Assembly (NCBI RefSeq): GCF_021504595.1
Contig: NZ_JACSGT010000002.1
Span: 802,194 to 866,193 of the forward strand
Length of the DNA stretch: 64,000 nt
DNA from: Chryseobacterium indicum
GTDB lineage: Bacteria > Bacteroidota > Bacteroidia > Flavobacteriales > Weeksellaceae
Direction of reading: 5' to 3'
The notes below the pieces were generated by a model that was given only the letters and a program-made list of their open reading frames with translations, searched no databases and had not been told where the DNA came from. This document shows, piece after piece, positions 8,628 to 16,023 of this stretch (position 1 is its first letter; each line of letters opens with the position of its first letter). The translations under genes and the position numbers were made by a program.

Positions 8628-9137
8628 ATGCAGTATTTTGTTTATGTTTTAGACCATACGTATACAGATGATTCCCATACAGAATCTAAAAGGTTAGGAT
8701 ATTTTAAGAATTTAGAAGAACTGCAAAAAGTAAAGAGTAAGGCTGTTCAATTACCGGGTTTTAAAATATTTCCGGAATGCTTTGTAATTCAAAAATATAT
8801 TTTAGATAAAGTTCATTGGCAGGATGGATTTACAGAAACTATAGGAGAGACAGGACGTGATTATCTGGAATCGGGAGATGAGGTTGATGGAAGTATAGTA
8901 TCGGTAAAAGATCTGCAAATAGACTCTGTTTTTTTCCTGAGCCATACTTATACACTCAATGCCTATTTGGATGATGAAAGATTTATCGGAATATTTTCAG
9001 GCTATGAAAAAGCTCAAATGGTGATGAATGAATTAAAAAATAAATCTGGGTTTAAAGATTTCCCGGACGATTTTATTCTTGATGAAGTGGAATTAAATGA
9101 AATGCACTGGACAACCGGATTTTATTGGGAACAATGA
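8628..9137 (+). CDS. Cytosolic protein of unknown function made of two copies of one domain
   Basis: The protein has 169 residues, no signal peptide and no membrane segment. The two halves are clearly homologous. Residues 3-65 and 102-166 share, in order, a (D/S)HTYT start, a GYF or GIF strand with a helix (NLEELQKVKSKA versus GYEKAQMVMNEL), a GF-K-FP-(E/D) turn and a closing HWQDGF / HWTTGF. The arrangement resembles short bacterial DUF proteins ending in HWTEGF (DUF7336-like, from memory), which occur singly and sometimes beside toxin or immunity genes; no toxin gene is visible here. It is a single gene between terminators. Internal duplication is seen directly; function is unknown. Confidence 0.75.
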   Translation: MQYFVYVLDHTYTDDSHTESKRLGYFKNLEELQKVKSKAVQLPGFKIFPECFVIQKYILDKVHWQDGFTETIGETGRDYLESGDEVDGSIVSVKDLQIDSVFFLSHTYTLNAYLDDERFIGIFSGYEKAQMVMNELKNKSGFKDFPDDFILDEVELNEMHWTTGFYWEQ

Positions 9138-9149
9138 ATATAGCTCAAA

Positions 9150-9176
9150 CAAAAAACCACCGCTTTTGCGATGGTT
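9150..9176 (-). terminator. Terminator of the DUF6702-like gene
   Basis: On the minus strand AACCATCGC and GCGGTGGTT pair around AAAA (9155-9176) and are followed by a T run at 9150-9154. Confidence 0.75.
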
Positions 9177-9197
9177 TCGTTGTTAATTTCGTTGTCT

Positions 9198-9668
9198 TTA
9201 AAAAGATACTTCATTTACCTCTTTTCCGCGTTGGAAATTCATTGTTTTCTGAATTCCCTGATACGCAATATTAACAAGGTTAATCTGCTTTGGAAAAGCG
9301 CTTAAAAGGATTGTATTCTTTATTCTTAAGGTATTGATATCCGAAACGCCTCCCGTTTCAAAATATACCCATACTGTTTCTCCGCTTACCTGACTTCCCG
9401 TAAATGTAATTGTTTTCGGTGAGCCATTGACATACACATCAAAATTATTGTTTACATACTTTTTAACTTCTGCTTCAAATCCTGCCGTATTCGGGTTAAT
9501 TTTTATAGCATCGGAAATGTGATTTGTATTCATTTTTGTAGTGAACTTCAATGTTTTGCTTCCATCAATATAATCCACCTTAGTCATTGAAGAGAAAAAG
9601 TCTACATACGTGAAACTCAATAGCACAAAAAGTGCTAAAATTCCTGATATAGATAAAATTTTTTTCAT
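9198..9668 (-). CDS. Secreted or membrane-anchored DUF6702-like protein
   Basis: The protein has 156 residues from the chosen ATG at 9668 (MKKILSISGILALF). The frame extends eight codons further upstream, but the later start gives a normal signal sequence or membrane anchor (residues 2-20). The rest is beta-rich, with KVDYIDGSKTLKFTTKMNTNHISDAI near the start and a late strand LRIKNTILLSAFPKQINLVNI. This order resembles DUF6702, small periplasmic proteins that in flavobacteria often accompany an M1-type metallopeptidase; no such peptidase is in this window. The family call is tentative and function is unknown. It is likely a single transcription unit, with its own terminator downstream and a gap to the LOG gene upstream. 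Confidence 0.65.
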   Translation of the reverse strand: MKKILSISGILALFVLLSFTYVDFFSSMTKVDYIDGSKTLKFTTKMNTNHISDAIKINPNTAGFEAEVKKYVNNNFDVYVNGSPKTITFTGSQVSGETVWVYFETGGVSDINTLRIKNTILLSAFPKQINLVNIAYQGIQKTMNFQRGKEVNEVSF

Positions 9669-9726
9669 CTTAGATAATAAATTTACAATCATGATTGTTA
9701 GTTTTAAGTCACAAATAATATGCCAA

Positions 9727-10479
9727 TTAAAAATTCACATTTACAGAATACTTATCATAAAAAGCCTTAATGTGTGCAACTGCTTCATCCGCGCTGTCTA
9801 CCACTCTGTAAAGTTCAAGGTCTTCTTCATGGATCATCTTTTCTTTAAGTAAAGTAGTCTGAAACCAATCCAGTAATCCGTTCCAGAATTCCGAACCTAC
9901 CAGAACGATGGGAAATCTTCCGATTTTATTGGTTTGAATCAGCGTTAAAGCTTCCGTAAGCTCATCCAGTGTTCCAAATCCACCCGGCATTACGATAAAT
10001 CCCTGAGAATATTTTACAAACATTACCTTTCTTACAAAAAAATAATCGAAATTCATCGAATATGATTTATTGATGTAAGGATTAAAGTGCTGTTCAAAAG
10101 GCAGATCAATATTTAAACCGATTGATTTTCCCTGAGTATTAAAAGCTCCTTTATTTCCTGCTTCCATAATTCCGGGACCACCTCCGGTGATAATTCCGAA
10201 TCCTAGTTTTGTAATCTTCTCCGCAATTTCTACCGCCATTTTGTAGTATTTGCTTTGAGGTTTTAATCTCGCCGATCCGAAAATAGAAACACACGGACCA
10301 ATTTTAGCCAGCTTTTCATAACCGTCCACAAATTCTGCCATCACCTTGAAAACCATCCAGCTGTCTTTTGTAATGGTTTCGTCCCAGGTTTTTTGCCGGA
10401 GACTGTTTTGTAGTTTTGTTTCGTTACTATCCAATTCAGGATTTACCAGACTTTCATCTCTCGTTCCTTCAATTCCCAT
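9727..10479 (-). CDS. LOG-family Rossmann-fold protein (nucleotide 5'-monophosphate phosphoribohydrolase type)
   Basis: A cytosolic protein of 250 residues. The family signatures are clear: SIFGSARL (about 65-72), GGGPGIMEAGNKGA (99-112) and PGGFGTLDELTEAL (165-178), the PGGxGTxxE motif of LOG/YgdH enzymes once labelled lysine decarboxylases. Characterised members cleave the N-glycosidic bond of purine or cytokinin nucleoside monophosphates, releasing the base and ribose 5-phosphate. The N-terminal extension of about 60 residues before the Rossmann core is longer than in plant LOG proteins. It starts 7 bases after the stop of the MurU-like gene, so the two are probably co-transcribed. Substrate unknown. 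Confidence 0.9.
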   Translation of the reverse strand: MGIEGTRDESLVNPELDSNETKLQNSLRQKTWDETITKDSWMVFKVMAEFVDGYEKLAKIGPCVSIFGSARLKPQSKYYKMAVEIAEKITKLGFGIITGGGPGIMEAGNKGAFNTQGKSIGLNIDLPFEQHFNPYINKSYSMNFDYFFVRKVMFVKYSQGFIVMPGGFGTLDELTEALTLIQTNKIGRFPIVLVGSEFWNGLLDWFQTTLLKEKMIHEEDLELYRVVDSADEAVAHIKAFYDKYSVNVNF

Positions 10480-10486
10480 TGTACAA

Positions 10487-11200
10487 TTATTTAAAATGTT
10501 TTTCGGCTTCCGTTACAGATTCCGGTCTGCCGACATCAATTAAAATGCTGTCGTGCAGAAAACCATGAATATGCTCCGTCTGCATAAGATCCAGATATTC
10601 TTCCATTACAGAAAATTTACCTGTTCTTTTTATCTTTTCAAAGATGACGGGATTAATACAATGAATACCACTGAAAGCCAGAGCTTTAAATCCCTTGTTA
10701 AACTCAGCAAGTCTCTGTTCGCCGGTCTGTACATTCAGCCAGCCTCTTAACACCATATCATCGTTGAAAAGCAGCTTTCTCGAACTCTCTCTGTCCGATA
10801 CAGCTAAAGTAGCAAAATCTTTTATCTTTTTATGGTATTTTACAAATTCTGTGATATTAATATTGGTAAGAATATCTGCATTCATGATTAGAAAGTCTTC
10901 CCCATGATCGAGAAATTTTCTTGCAAAAACCAAGCCGCCGCCAGTTTCCAGCAGTTCTTCTCTTTCGTCCGATATTTCAATTTTACATCCGAAGTTATCA
11001 TTCAGCTTTAAAAAATCAACTATTTGGTTTCCAAAATGATGAATGTTGATGACAAAATCGTTGATTCCGAAATTTTTTAAATATTTAATATTTCTTTCCA
11101 GAAGCGGAATCTCATTCACTTTTGCCAAAGCTTTCGGATGATGGTCGGTAAATGGCTTTAATCGGGTTCCTTTTCCGGCTGCAAAAATAAGTGCTTTCAT
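10487..11200 (-). CDS. MurU-like sugar-1-phosphate nucleotidyltransferase
   Basis: The protein has 237 residues. The N-terminal signature FAAGKGTRLKP (6-16) and PKAL (22-25) belong to the NTP_transferase family. TGGGL (86-90) and the metal-binding aspartate in MNADILTN (D109) follow, and DVGRPE closes the fold. Its short length and lack of a left-handed helix domain match MurU, which makes UDP-MurNAc from MurNAc-1-phosphate in the fosfomycin-insensitive cell-wall recycling route. The AmgK-like kinase two genes upstream, which would make the MurNAc-1-phosphate, supports this. An alternative is a mannose- or glucose-1-phosphate transferase. It lies in a minus-strand run with the LOG gene (7-base gap) and the RapZ-domain gene. 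Confidence 0.8.
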   Translation of the reverse strand: MKALIFAAGKGTRLKPFTDHHPKALAKVNEIPLLERNIKYLKNFGINDFVINIHHFGNQIVDFLKLNDNFGCKIEISDEREELLETGGGLVFARKFLDHGEDFLIMNADILTNINITEFVKYHKKIKDFATLAVSDRESSRKLLFNDDMVLRGWLNVQTGEQRLAEFNKGFKALAFSGIHCINPVIFEKIKRTGKFSVMEEYLDLMQTEHIHGFLHDSILIDVGRPESVTEAEKHFK

Positions 11201-11210
11201 TTTTTATGGG

Positions 11211-11319
11211 TAATGAGTAATTGGTGATGAGTAATAAAATGATCGTGTTTAAATTAAAAACAATAAGTAATAAAATATCAACGAATTTAAAAATATTACT
11301 TATTGCACATTACTCATTA
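11211..11319. repeat. Nested inverted repeats between the MurU-like and RapZ-domain genes
   Basis: There are two perfect 11-base inverted pairs, one inside the other. The outer pair is TAATGAGTAAT (11211-11221) and ATTACTCATTA (11309-11319). The inner pair is CAATAAGTAAT (11261-11271) and ATTACTTATTG (11295-11305). The right outer arm overlaps the 3' end of the RapZ-domain gene. The sequence is AT-rich with variants of GAGTAAT; it could be a weak RNA fold between co-transcribed genes or a relic of a repeat. Confidence 0.6.
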
Positions 11320-11727
11320 CTTATGATTAAGTTGATGCTGTTCGTCGTGATGAAGGCTGATTTCAACTTTTTCACCATACTTTTCTTCAATGAAATGAGC
11401 TATTTTTATCGCAGAATAAACCGATCTGTGCTGTCCTCCTGTACAGCCGAAGTTGATCTGAAGATTTTCAAAACCTCTTTCCAGATAATTATCAATATTA
11501 ATGGAAACAAGATTTTTAATTAATTCCAGAAATTTAGGCATTTCGGTTTTTGTTTCCAGATATTCCTGAACGCCGATGTCATTTCCGGTCTGGCTTTTAT
11601 ATTCTTCCACTCTTCCGGGATTCAGGATTCCGCGGCAGTCGAACGTAAATCCGCCTCCGTTTCCTGTTTCGTCCTTTGGAATTCCTCCTTTTTTATACGA
11701 AAAACTGTGTATGTCGATGTGTAGCAT
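11317..11727 (-). CDS. Free-standing RapZ C-terminal domain protein
   Basis: The protein has 136 residues and corresponds only to the C-terminal domain of RapZ. It lacks the N-terminal P-loop kinase-like half present in the usual proteins of about 285 residues. The signatures are FTFDCRGILNPGR (about 27-39) and GCTGGQHRSV (94-103). In Escherichia coli this domain binds glucosamine 6-phosphate and the GlmZ/GlmY small RNAs, controlling amino-sugar synthesis; that role is not known to carry over. It lies between a MurU-like and an AmgK-like gene, so a role as sensor of amino-sugar or cell-wall recycling status is an attractive inference. In some Bacteroidota this domain is fused to the kinase (from memory); here the two are separate genes. 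Confidence 0.85.
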   Translation of the reverse strand: MLHIDIHSFSYKKGGIPKDETGNGGGFTFDCRGILNPGRVEEYKSQTGNDIGVQEYLETKTEMPKFLELIKNLVSINIDNYLERGFENLQINFGCTGGQHRSVYSAIKIAHFIEEKYGEKVEISLHHDEQHQLNHK

Positions 11728-11779
11728 TTCTTTTATGTTTTAATTATTTATTTTTAAACCGTTAAGATTTAATTTTATT

Positions 11780-11906
11780 TGTCATTCCGATGGAATCTAA
11801 ATATCTGTTTTTAAAAGATCCTTCGACTGCTTCGCACTCAGGATGACATCCGTAATACTAGAGATGAGTAACATATTCTACTATTGTCAGCCTGAGCTTG
11901 TCGAAG
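11780..11906. repeat. Degenerate inverted repeat of the 'CTTCGAC...CAGGATGACA' type
   Basis: CTTCGACTGCTTCGCACTCA (the first 20 bases of 11821-11848, which ends GGATGACA) is mirrored by TGTCAGCCTGAGCTTGTCGA (start of 11885-11906), about 36 bases away. TGTCATTCCGATGGAATCT at 11780-11798 is a third related arm. From memory, such GTCAT/CTGAG/GTCGAAG segments are common intergenic repeats in Bacteroidota. It fills the gap between the RapZ-domain gene and the kinase gene. Confidence 0.65.
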
Positions 11907-11909
11907 ACT

Positions 11910-12926
11910 TTAGCTGTTTATTATTTCTTCAATTTTCAATTTTGTTTTATCTGAACTCAATTGTTTAATCACTTTTTCCAGTTCGGGGTAATCTTTCATA
12001 TTTTCCCAGTTTTGTGCAAAAACTGTAATATTTTCTATTCCCTTTTCAATGCTTGAAATGAAGTGCTGTTTTCTCTGAATTAATCCCCGGAAACCGTAAG
12101 CTCCCAAAACCTGCAGGAATCTCATCAGTTGAATCGGTTTTACCGAAATTTTTAGTTGATTTTTAATTTCCTGATCTTCAAATTGATGAATATAATAATC
12201 AAGCATCTCACTTTTAAAGCTTTCATTGAAATTTGCTTTTGCCTGAAACAGAAAAGAAATCACGTCATACATTAACGGACCTTTCATAGCTGATTGATAA
12301 TCGATAAATGATACTTCTTTCTGATTATTTACCATCATATTTCTCGCCTGAAAATCGCGGATCATTAAACCTTTCGGCTCCAGATTTTCGATGAGAGAAA
12401 CGACGTTCTTAAATTCTTTCAGTACAGTAGATTTGTGGTATTCCAGTTCCAGAACATCCGCCACGAAATTTTTAAAATAATACAGATCGTGCGTTACCGG
12501 AAGTTCGTCATAGCTTTCATATTCGAAAGTTTTACTGTAATCTACCTTATTCTGTGTTGAAATCTGTAATTGATATAACTTTTCCAAAGTCTGTTTTACC
12601 AGAGATTTTACATTTTCTGATAATCCTTCTCGGGAGATAATTTCTGAAAGTGTATTTTCTCCTAAAAATTCCTGAATATACATTTTCCGGTCTTCCGAAA
12701 CTGCAAAAATTGCGGGAGTATTGAGCTTTAAATCAGAAAATAAATAAGAGTAATACAAAAAACTCTCATTTTCCGCGATGTTTTCGTTGTAGGTAATGAT
12801 ATACTTTTTATCTGCTTTTGCGATAAAATTTACTCTTGCGGAGCCGCTTTGAGCTAAAGTAATAAACTCAGAAGGCTTTTTTCCTGTATAATTTTCAAAA
12901 AATCTTTGGGCGTATTCGGAAATCAT
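11910..12926 (-). CDS. AmgK-like phosphotransferase (aminoglycoside phosphotransferase fold)
   Basis: The protein has 338 residues from the ATG at 12926 (MISEYAQRFF); a GTG three codons earlier overlaps the -7 box and is not preferred. The kinase fold shows a glycine/serine-rich nucleotide loop (LAQSGSARVNFIA), a catalytic loop MIRDFQARNMMV where arginine replaces the usual histidine of HxDxxxxN, and the metal motif FIDYQSAMKGPLMYDV. Length and these motifs match AmgK, which phosphorylates MurNAc/GlcNAc at the anomeric position to feed MurU. The nearby MurU-like and RapZ-domain genes agree. It is divergent from xrtF with back-to-back promoters. A different sugar or small-molecule substrate is possible. 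Confidence 0.8.
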   Translation of the reverse strand: MISEYAQRFFENYTGKKPSEFITLAQSGSARVNFIAKADKKYIITYNENIAENESFLYYSYLFSDLKLNTPAIFAVSEDRKMYIQEFLGENTLSEIISREGLSENVKSLVKQTLEKLYQLQISTQNKVDYSKTFEYESYDELPVTHDLYYFKNFVADVLELEYHKSTVLKEFKNVVSLIENLEPKGLMIRDFQARNMMVNNQKEVSFIDYQSAMKGPLMYDVISFLFQAKANFNESFKSEMLDYYIHQFEDQEIKNQLKISVKPIQLMRFLQVLGAYGFRGLIQRKQHFISSIEKGIENITVFAQNWENMKDYPELEKVIKQLSSDKTKLKIEEIINS

Positions 12927-12934
12927 AGATGCCA

Positions 12935-12942
12935 CAAATATA
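12935..12942 (-). promoter_or_regulatory. -7 box of the AmgK-like kinase gene
   Basis: TATATTTG on the minus strand ends 8 bases before the ATG at 12926. It is back to back with the xrtF box, 20 bases away. Confidence 0.55.
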
Positions 12943-12962
12943 ATAATTTACAGGCGAATTTC

Positions 12963-12970
12963 TATATTTG
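12963..12970 (+). promoter_or_regulatory. -7 box of xrtF, four bases before the ATG
   Basis: TATATTTG ends at 12970 and the ATG begins at 12975. Transcription would begin at or next to the start codon, so the mRNA may be leaderless. The box rules out the upstream in-frame extension to 12906. Confidence 0.6.
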
Positions 12971-12974
12971 CATT

Positions 12975-13505
12975 ATGCTAAAGGATTTTAAACCTGTTTT
13001 GAGCATTCTGCTGCGTTTCATCATCATTTATATGGTGCTGCTTCTAGCCTATCAGTTTTTTCTGAACAGTTTTCAGAAAGAAGGTCTTGATCCGTTTTCC
13101 AGAATGATTGCGGAGCAGGTGAGATATATCCAGAACTTTATGGGTTTCCCGACGCAGTTGTATAATGATATCAAAGGTGAGCAGGTTTATTTTTATGTCC
13201 GGAACGAATATCCTACAAGAATGGTGGAAGGCTGCAATGCCGTTTCTGTGATGATCCTTTTTGTAGCCTTTGTTTTTGCCTTTTACAAAGGAAAAAAGAC
13301 TTTCGTTTTCGTTATTCTGGGGCTGATTTTGCTTTATATTATTAATGTTTTAAGAATTGTGGGGCTTAATATTGTTGTTTTAGATTACAAAGCATACAGT
13401 AAAACTACTCATGATTATATTTTTCCTGCGGTTATTTACGGAACGGTAGTCGTACTCTGGCTGGTCTGGATTAAATTTTTTGCTTTGAAAAATGAAAAAT
13501 CTTAA
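12975..13505 (+). CDS. xrtF: Exosortase family protein XrtF
   Basis: An integral membrane cysteine transpeptidase-like protein of 176 residues with about five membrane segments. The three invariant exosortase residues are visible: C87 in VEGCNAVSV, R127 in NVLRIVGLN and H146 in KTTHDYIFP. Exosortases process proteins with a C-terminal sorting signal; XrtF is the short flavobacterial type with poorly known targets. The ATG at 12975 is chosen because a -7 box lies just before it and the first hydrophobic helix then begins normally. The next gene overlaps by 14 bases and encodes the dedicated partner. I found no recognisable PEP-CTERM-like target in the window. Confidence 0.92.
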   Translation: MLKDFKPVLSILLRFIIIYMVLLLAYQFFLNSFQKEGLDPFSRMIAEQVRYIQNFMGFPTQLYNDIKGEQVYFYVRNEYPTRMVEGCNAVSVMILFVAFVFAFYKGKKTFVFVILGLILLYIINVLRIVGLNIVVLDYKAYSKTTHDYIFPAVIYGTVVVLWLVWIKFFALKNEKS

Positions 13506-13929
13506 ATGGATTTTAGTCATATTAGGGATTTTAGGTCTTATAAGTGTAAGAATACTTGAAGACAGAATTTTCTATGATCCTTTTCTCACTTATTTTCATG
13601 AAGCAAATAAGAATCTTTCTTTTCCGGATTTTGAGTGGGGAAAATTAATTCCCGGCTATATTTTCCGGTTTATTCTAAATCTGTTATTTTCATGCGTTGT
13701 AATTCACTTTTGGTTCAGAAACAAGCAGTGGACAATTCAGGGAGCTGTTTTAATTACGATTATTTTTGCGATTACTTTTCCGATTTATTTGTACTGTATT
13801 TATGACAGATTTGAAATCGGATATCTTTTTTCTTTTTACATGAGAAGATTTGTAATCCAGCCACTGACTTTACTTCTTATTATCCCGATGTTTTATTACA
13901 GAAAACAAATGGTACAAAAAGATATATAG
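13492..13929 (+). CDS. Exosortase F system-associated membrane protein
   Basis: The protein has 145 residues, with a short signal-anchor (about 5-20) and about three further hydrophobic segments. Landmarks RILEDRIFYDPFLTYFH and a late YLFSFYMRRFVIQPLTLLLI match the protein that accompanies XrtF in flavobacteria. Its start overlaps the end of xrtF by 14 bases in another frame, which indicates translational coupling. Its function is unknown; association with exosortase F rests on conserved gene pairing. The downstream cation transporter is convergent, with only 9 bases between stops. Confidence 0.85.
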   Translation: MKNLKWILVILGILGLISVRILEDRIFYDPFLTYFHEANKNLSFPDFEWGKLIPGYIFRFILNLLFSCVVIHFWFRNKQWTIQGAVLITIIFAITFPIYLYCIYDRFEIGYLFSFYMRRFVIQPLTLLLIIPMFYYRKQMVQKDI

Positions 13930-13938
13930 AGTCATATT

Positions 13939-14943
13939 CTAATGATCTTCTATGGTATGCTTATCCACAGAAGTCACATTTTCGGGTGTCCAGATTACTC
14001 TTTTTACAAACTCTTTTTCGCGTACCGGACAATCGGATATCTGACAGACAGGGCAGGAAATTGGTCTGCAATCGTCCATATGAAAATTAAATTCTACACT
14101 TCTTTTTGTATTTTTTGCTAAAAGAATAATCATTTTTTCCATTTCGTTATGCGCGTCACGAAGGCTGTAATACCACGGTAAAGTAATATGCGCATCAATA
14201 TGAAGATTCGCCCCGAACTGTTGTATTTTCATATTATGAACATCAATCCATTCCGTTCTCCGGTTTTCTTCCAAAACCTGGATGATCTGTTCCAGAAGAT
14301 CGGGATCCTGTTCATCCATAATTCCGCTCAGCGATTTCCGGACAATTTTATAGCCCACAACAATTATGTATCCTCCAAAGCCCAGTGCAACTACAGAATC
14401 CAGCCAATAGATTTTGGTGAAATAGACGATAACTAAACTTGCAACTACACCAAGTGTGGTTAATGTATCAGATTGAAGGTGTTTTCCGGAAGAAATCAGA
14501 ACAACGGAGTTTTCTGCTTTTCCTTTTTTAATGGAAATATAACCCAACAGGTAATTGATAATAGCGGTTGCAGCAATGATCCAGATCCCCAGATCTATTT
14601 TATTTAAAACTTTCCCGACAATTAAGCTGTGAACCCCTTCGTAGATAATCATGATTCCGGCAATGGCAATTAAAGCGCCTTCTATTCCGGAAGTTACAAA
14701 TTCCACTTTACCATGTCCGTAAGGATGGTCTTCGTCTTTAGGTTTTGCCGCTAGATAGAGCGAATACAGCCCCATAAATGCACTGATAACATTTACGATA
14801 CTTTCCATGGCATCAGAAAAGACAGCGTCGGAATTCGTCAGTTTCCATGCGATAATCTTTCCGATGAATAGAATGATCCCAAAGGCGGCAATCAGTTTCT
14901 GAAAGGCTAATTTATCTTTACTTTTATTTTTATGAAGGTTCAT
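13939..14943 (-). CDS. Cation diffusion facilitator transporter with cysteine-rich tail
   Basis: The protein has 334 residues and is likely a metal/proton antiporter exporting Zn, Fe or a similar divalent cation. It has about six membrane helices in the first 210 residues, with the CDF region FSDAMESIVNVISAFMGLYS and the signature HPYGHGKVEFVTSGIEG. The cytoplasmic C-terminal domain holds the ferredoxin-like fold (WIDVHNMKIQQFGANLHIDAHITL). The tail adds ISCPVCQISDCPV, three cysteines in two closely spaced pairs-like positions, which could bind metal and is not in the simple FieF form. Metal specificity cannot be decided. It is a single gene with its own start just after the asd terminator. 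Confidence 0.9.
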   Translation of the reverse strand: MNLHKNKSKDKLAFQKLIAAFGIILFIGKIIAWKLTNSDAVFSDAMESIVNVISAFMGLYSLYLAAKPKDEDHPYGHGKVEFVTSGIEGALIAIAGIMIIYEGVHSLIVGKVLNKIDLGIWIIAATAIINYLLGYISIKKGKAENSVVLISSGKHLQSDTLTTLGVVASLVIVYFTKIYWLDSVVALGFGGYIIVVGYKIVRKSLSGIMDEQDPDLLEQIIQVLEENRRTEWIDVHNMKIQQFGANLHIDAHITLPWYYSLRDAHNEMEKMIILLAKNTKRSVEFNFHMDDCRPISCPVCQISDCPVREKEFVKRVIWTPENVTSVDKHTIEDH

Positions 14944-14952
14944 AGGTTTGAT

Positions 14953-14980
14953 AAAAAAAAGAATCTCATTTCTGAGACTC
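14953..14980 (-). terminator. Terminator of asd
   Basis: On the minus strand GAGTCTCA and TGAGATTC pair around GAAA (14961-14980), followed by an eight-base T run (14953-14960). Confidence 0.8.
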
Positions 14981-14997
14981 TTTCTGGTTTTGTTAGT

Positions 14998-15990
14998 TTA
15001 TACTAAGTTGTTTTCTACAAGGTATTCTGCAATCTGTACCGCGTTCGTTGCGGCTCCTTTCCGCAGATTGTCTGCCACAATCCAGAGATTAAGGGTTTTG
15101 GGCTGCGAAAGATCCCGTCTTATCCTTCCGACGAAAACTTCGTCTTTTCCTTCGGAATACAGCGGCATAGGATATTCGTTGTTTTTTACGTTATCTACAA
15201 CAACAACTCCGGGAGTTTCAGATAAGATTTTTCTTACTTCGTCAAGATCAAATTCATTTTCAAACTCGATGTTTACACTTTCAGAATGTCCTCCCTGAAC
15301 CGGAACTCTTACTGCGGTGGCTGTTAAATTAAAGGTATCGTCCCCTAAGATTTTCTTAGGTTCTTTCATTAATTTAATCTCCTCTTTCGTATAATCGTCA
15401 TCTGCAAAAACATCACAGTGCGGCAACGCATTTTTAAAAATCTGGTACGGATATACTTTTGCAATAGAATCGTCTCCGCTGATTTCTCCGTTTAGCTGAT
15501 CTACAGCAGCTTTACCGGTTCCTGTTACGGATTGGTAAGTGGAAACAATTACTCTTTTTAAATCGTATTTTTTGTTCAGAGGTCCTAAAACCATTACTAA
15601 CTGAATAGTAGAACAGTTCGGATTGGCAATAATTTTGTCTTCTTTTGTCAATACATCTGCATTGATTTCCGGAACTACCAGTTTTTTATCAGGATCCATT
15701 CTCCATGCTGAAGAATTGTCGATTACTGTTGTTCCTGCTTCTGCAAAAAGAGGAGCGAATTCAAGAGAAGTTCCGCCACCGGCAGAAAAAATAGCAATAT
15801 CCGGTTTGGCAGCTATAGCGTCTTTCATGCTTACAATCGTAAATTCTTCCTGTTTATACTTCACCTTATTACCTACAGATTTTTCGGATGCTACCGGAAT
15901 TAGTTCGGTGATAGGGAAGTTTCTCTCTTCGAGAACTTTAAGCATAACTTGTCCAACCATTCCTGTTGAACCTACTACAGCTACTTTCAT
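14998..15990 (-). CDS. asd: Aspartate-semialdehyde dehydrogenase
   Basis: It reduces aspartyl phosphate to aspartate semialdehyde with NADPH, leading to lysine/diaminopimelate, threonine and methionine. The protein has 330 residues. The NADP-binding loop VVGSTGMVGQ spans 5-14, the catalytic cysteine is C126 in NPNCSTIQL, and the late His motif RVPVQGGHSESV holds the acid/base histidine. It is cytosolic. It starts 33 bases downstream of the small membrane protein gene at 16024-16455, so the two may share a transcript. A strong terminator follows the gene. Confidence 0.96.
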   Translation of the reverse strand: MKVAVVGSTGMVGQVMLKVLEERNFPITELIPVASEKSVGNKVKYKQEEFTIVSMKDAIAAKPDIAIFSAGGGTSLEFAPLFAEAGTTVIDNSSAWRMDPDKKLVVPEINADVLTKEDKIIANPNCSTIQLVMVLGPLNKKYDLKRVIVSTYQSVTGTGKAAVDQLNGEISGDDSIAKVYPYQIFKNALPHCDVFADDDYTKEEIKLMKEPKKILGDDTFNLTATAVRVPVQGGHSESVNIEFENEFDLDEVRKILSETPGVVVVDNVKNNEYPMPLYSEGKDEVFVGRIRRDLSQPKTLNLWIVADNLRKGAATNAVQIAEYLVENNLV

Positions 15991-16023
15991 TGATTTAATT
16001 AAAAATTATTTTTGTTAATATAT

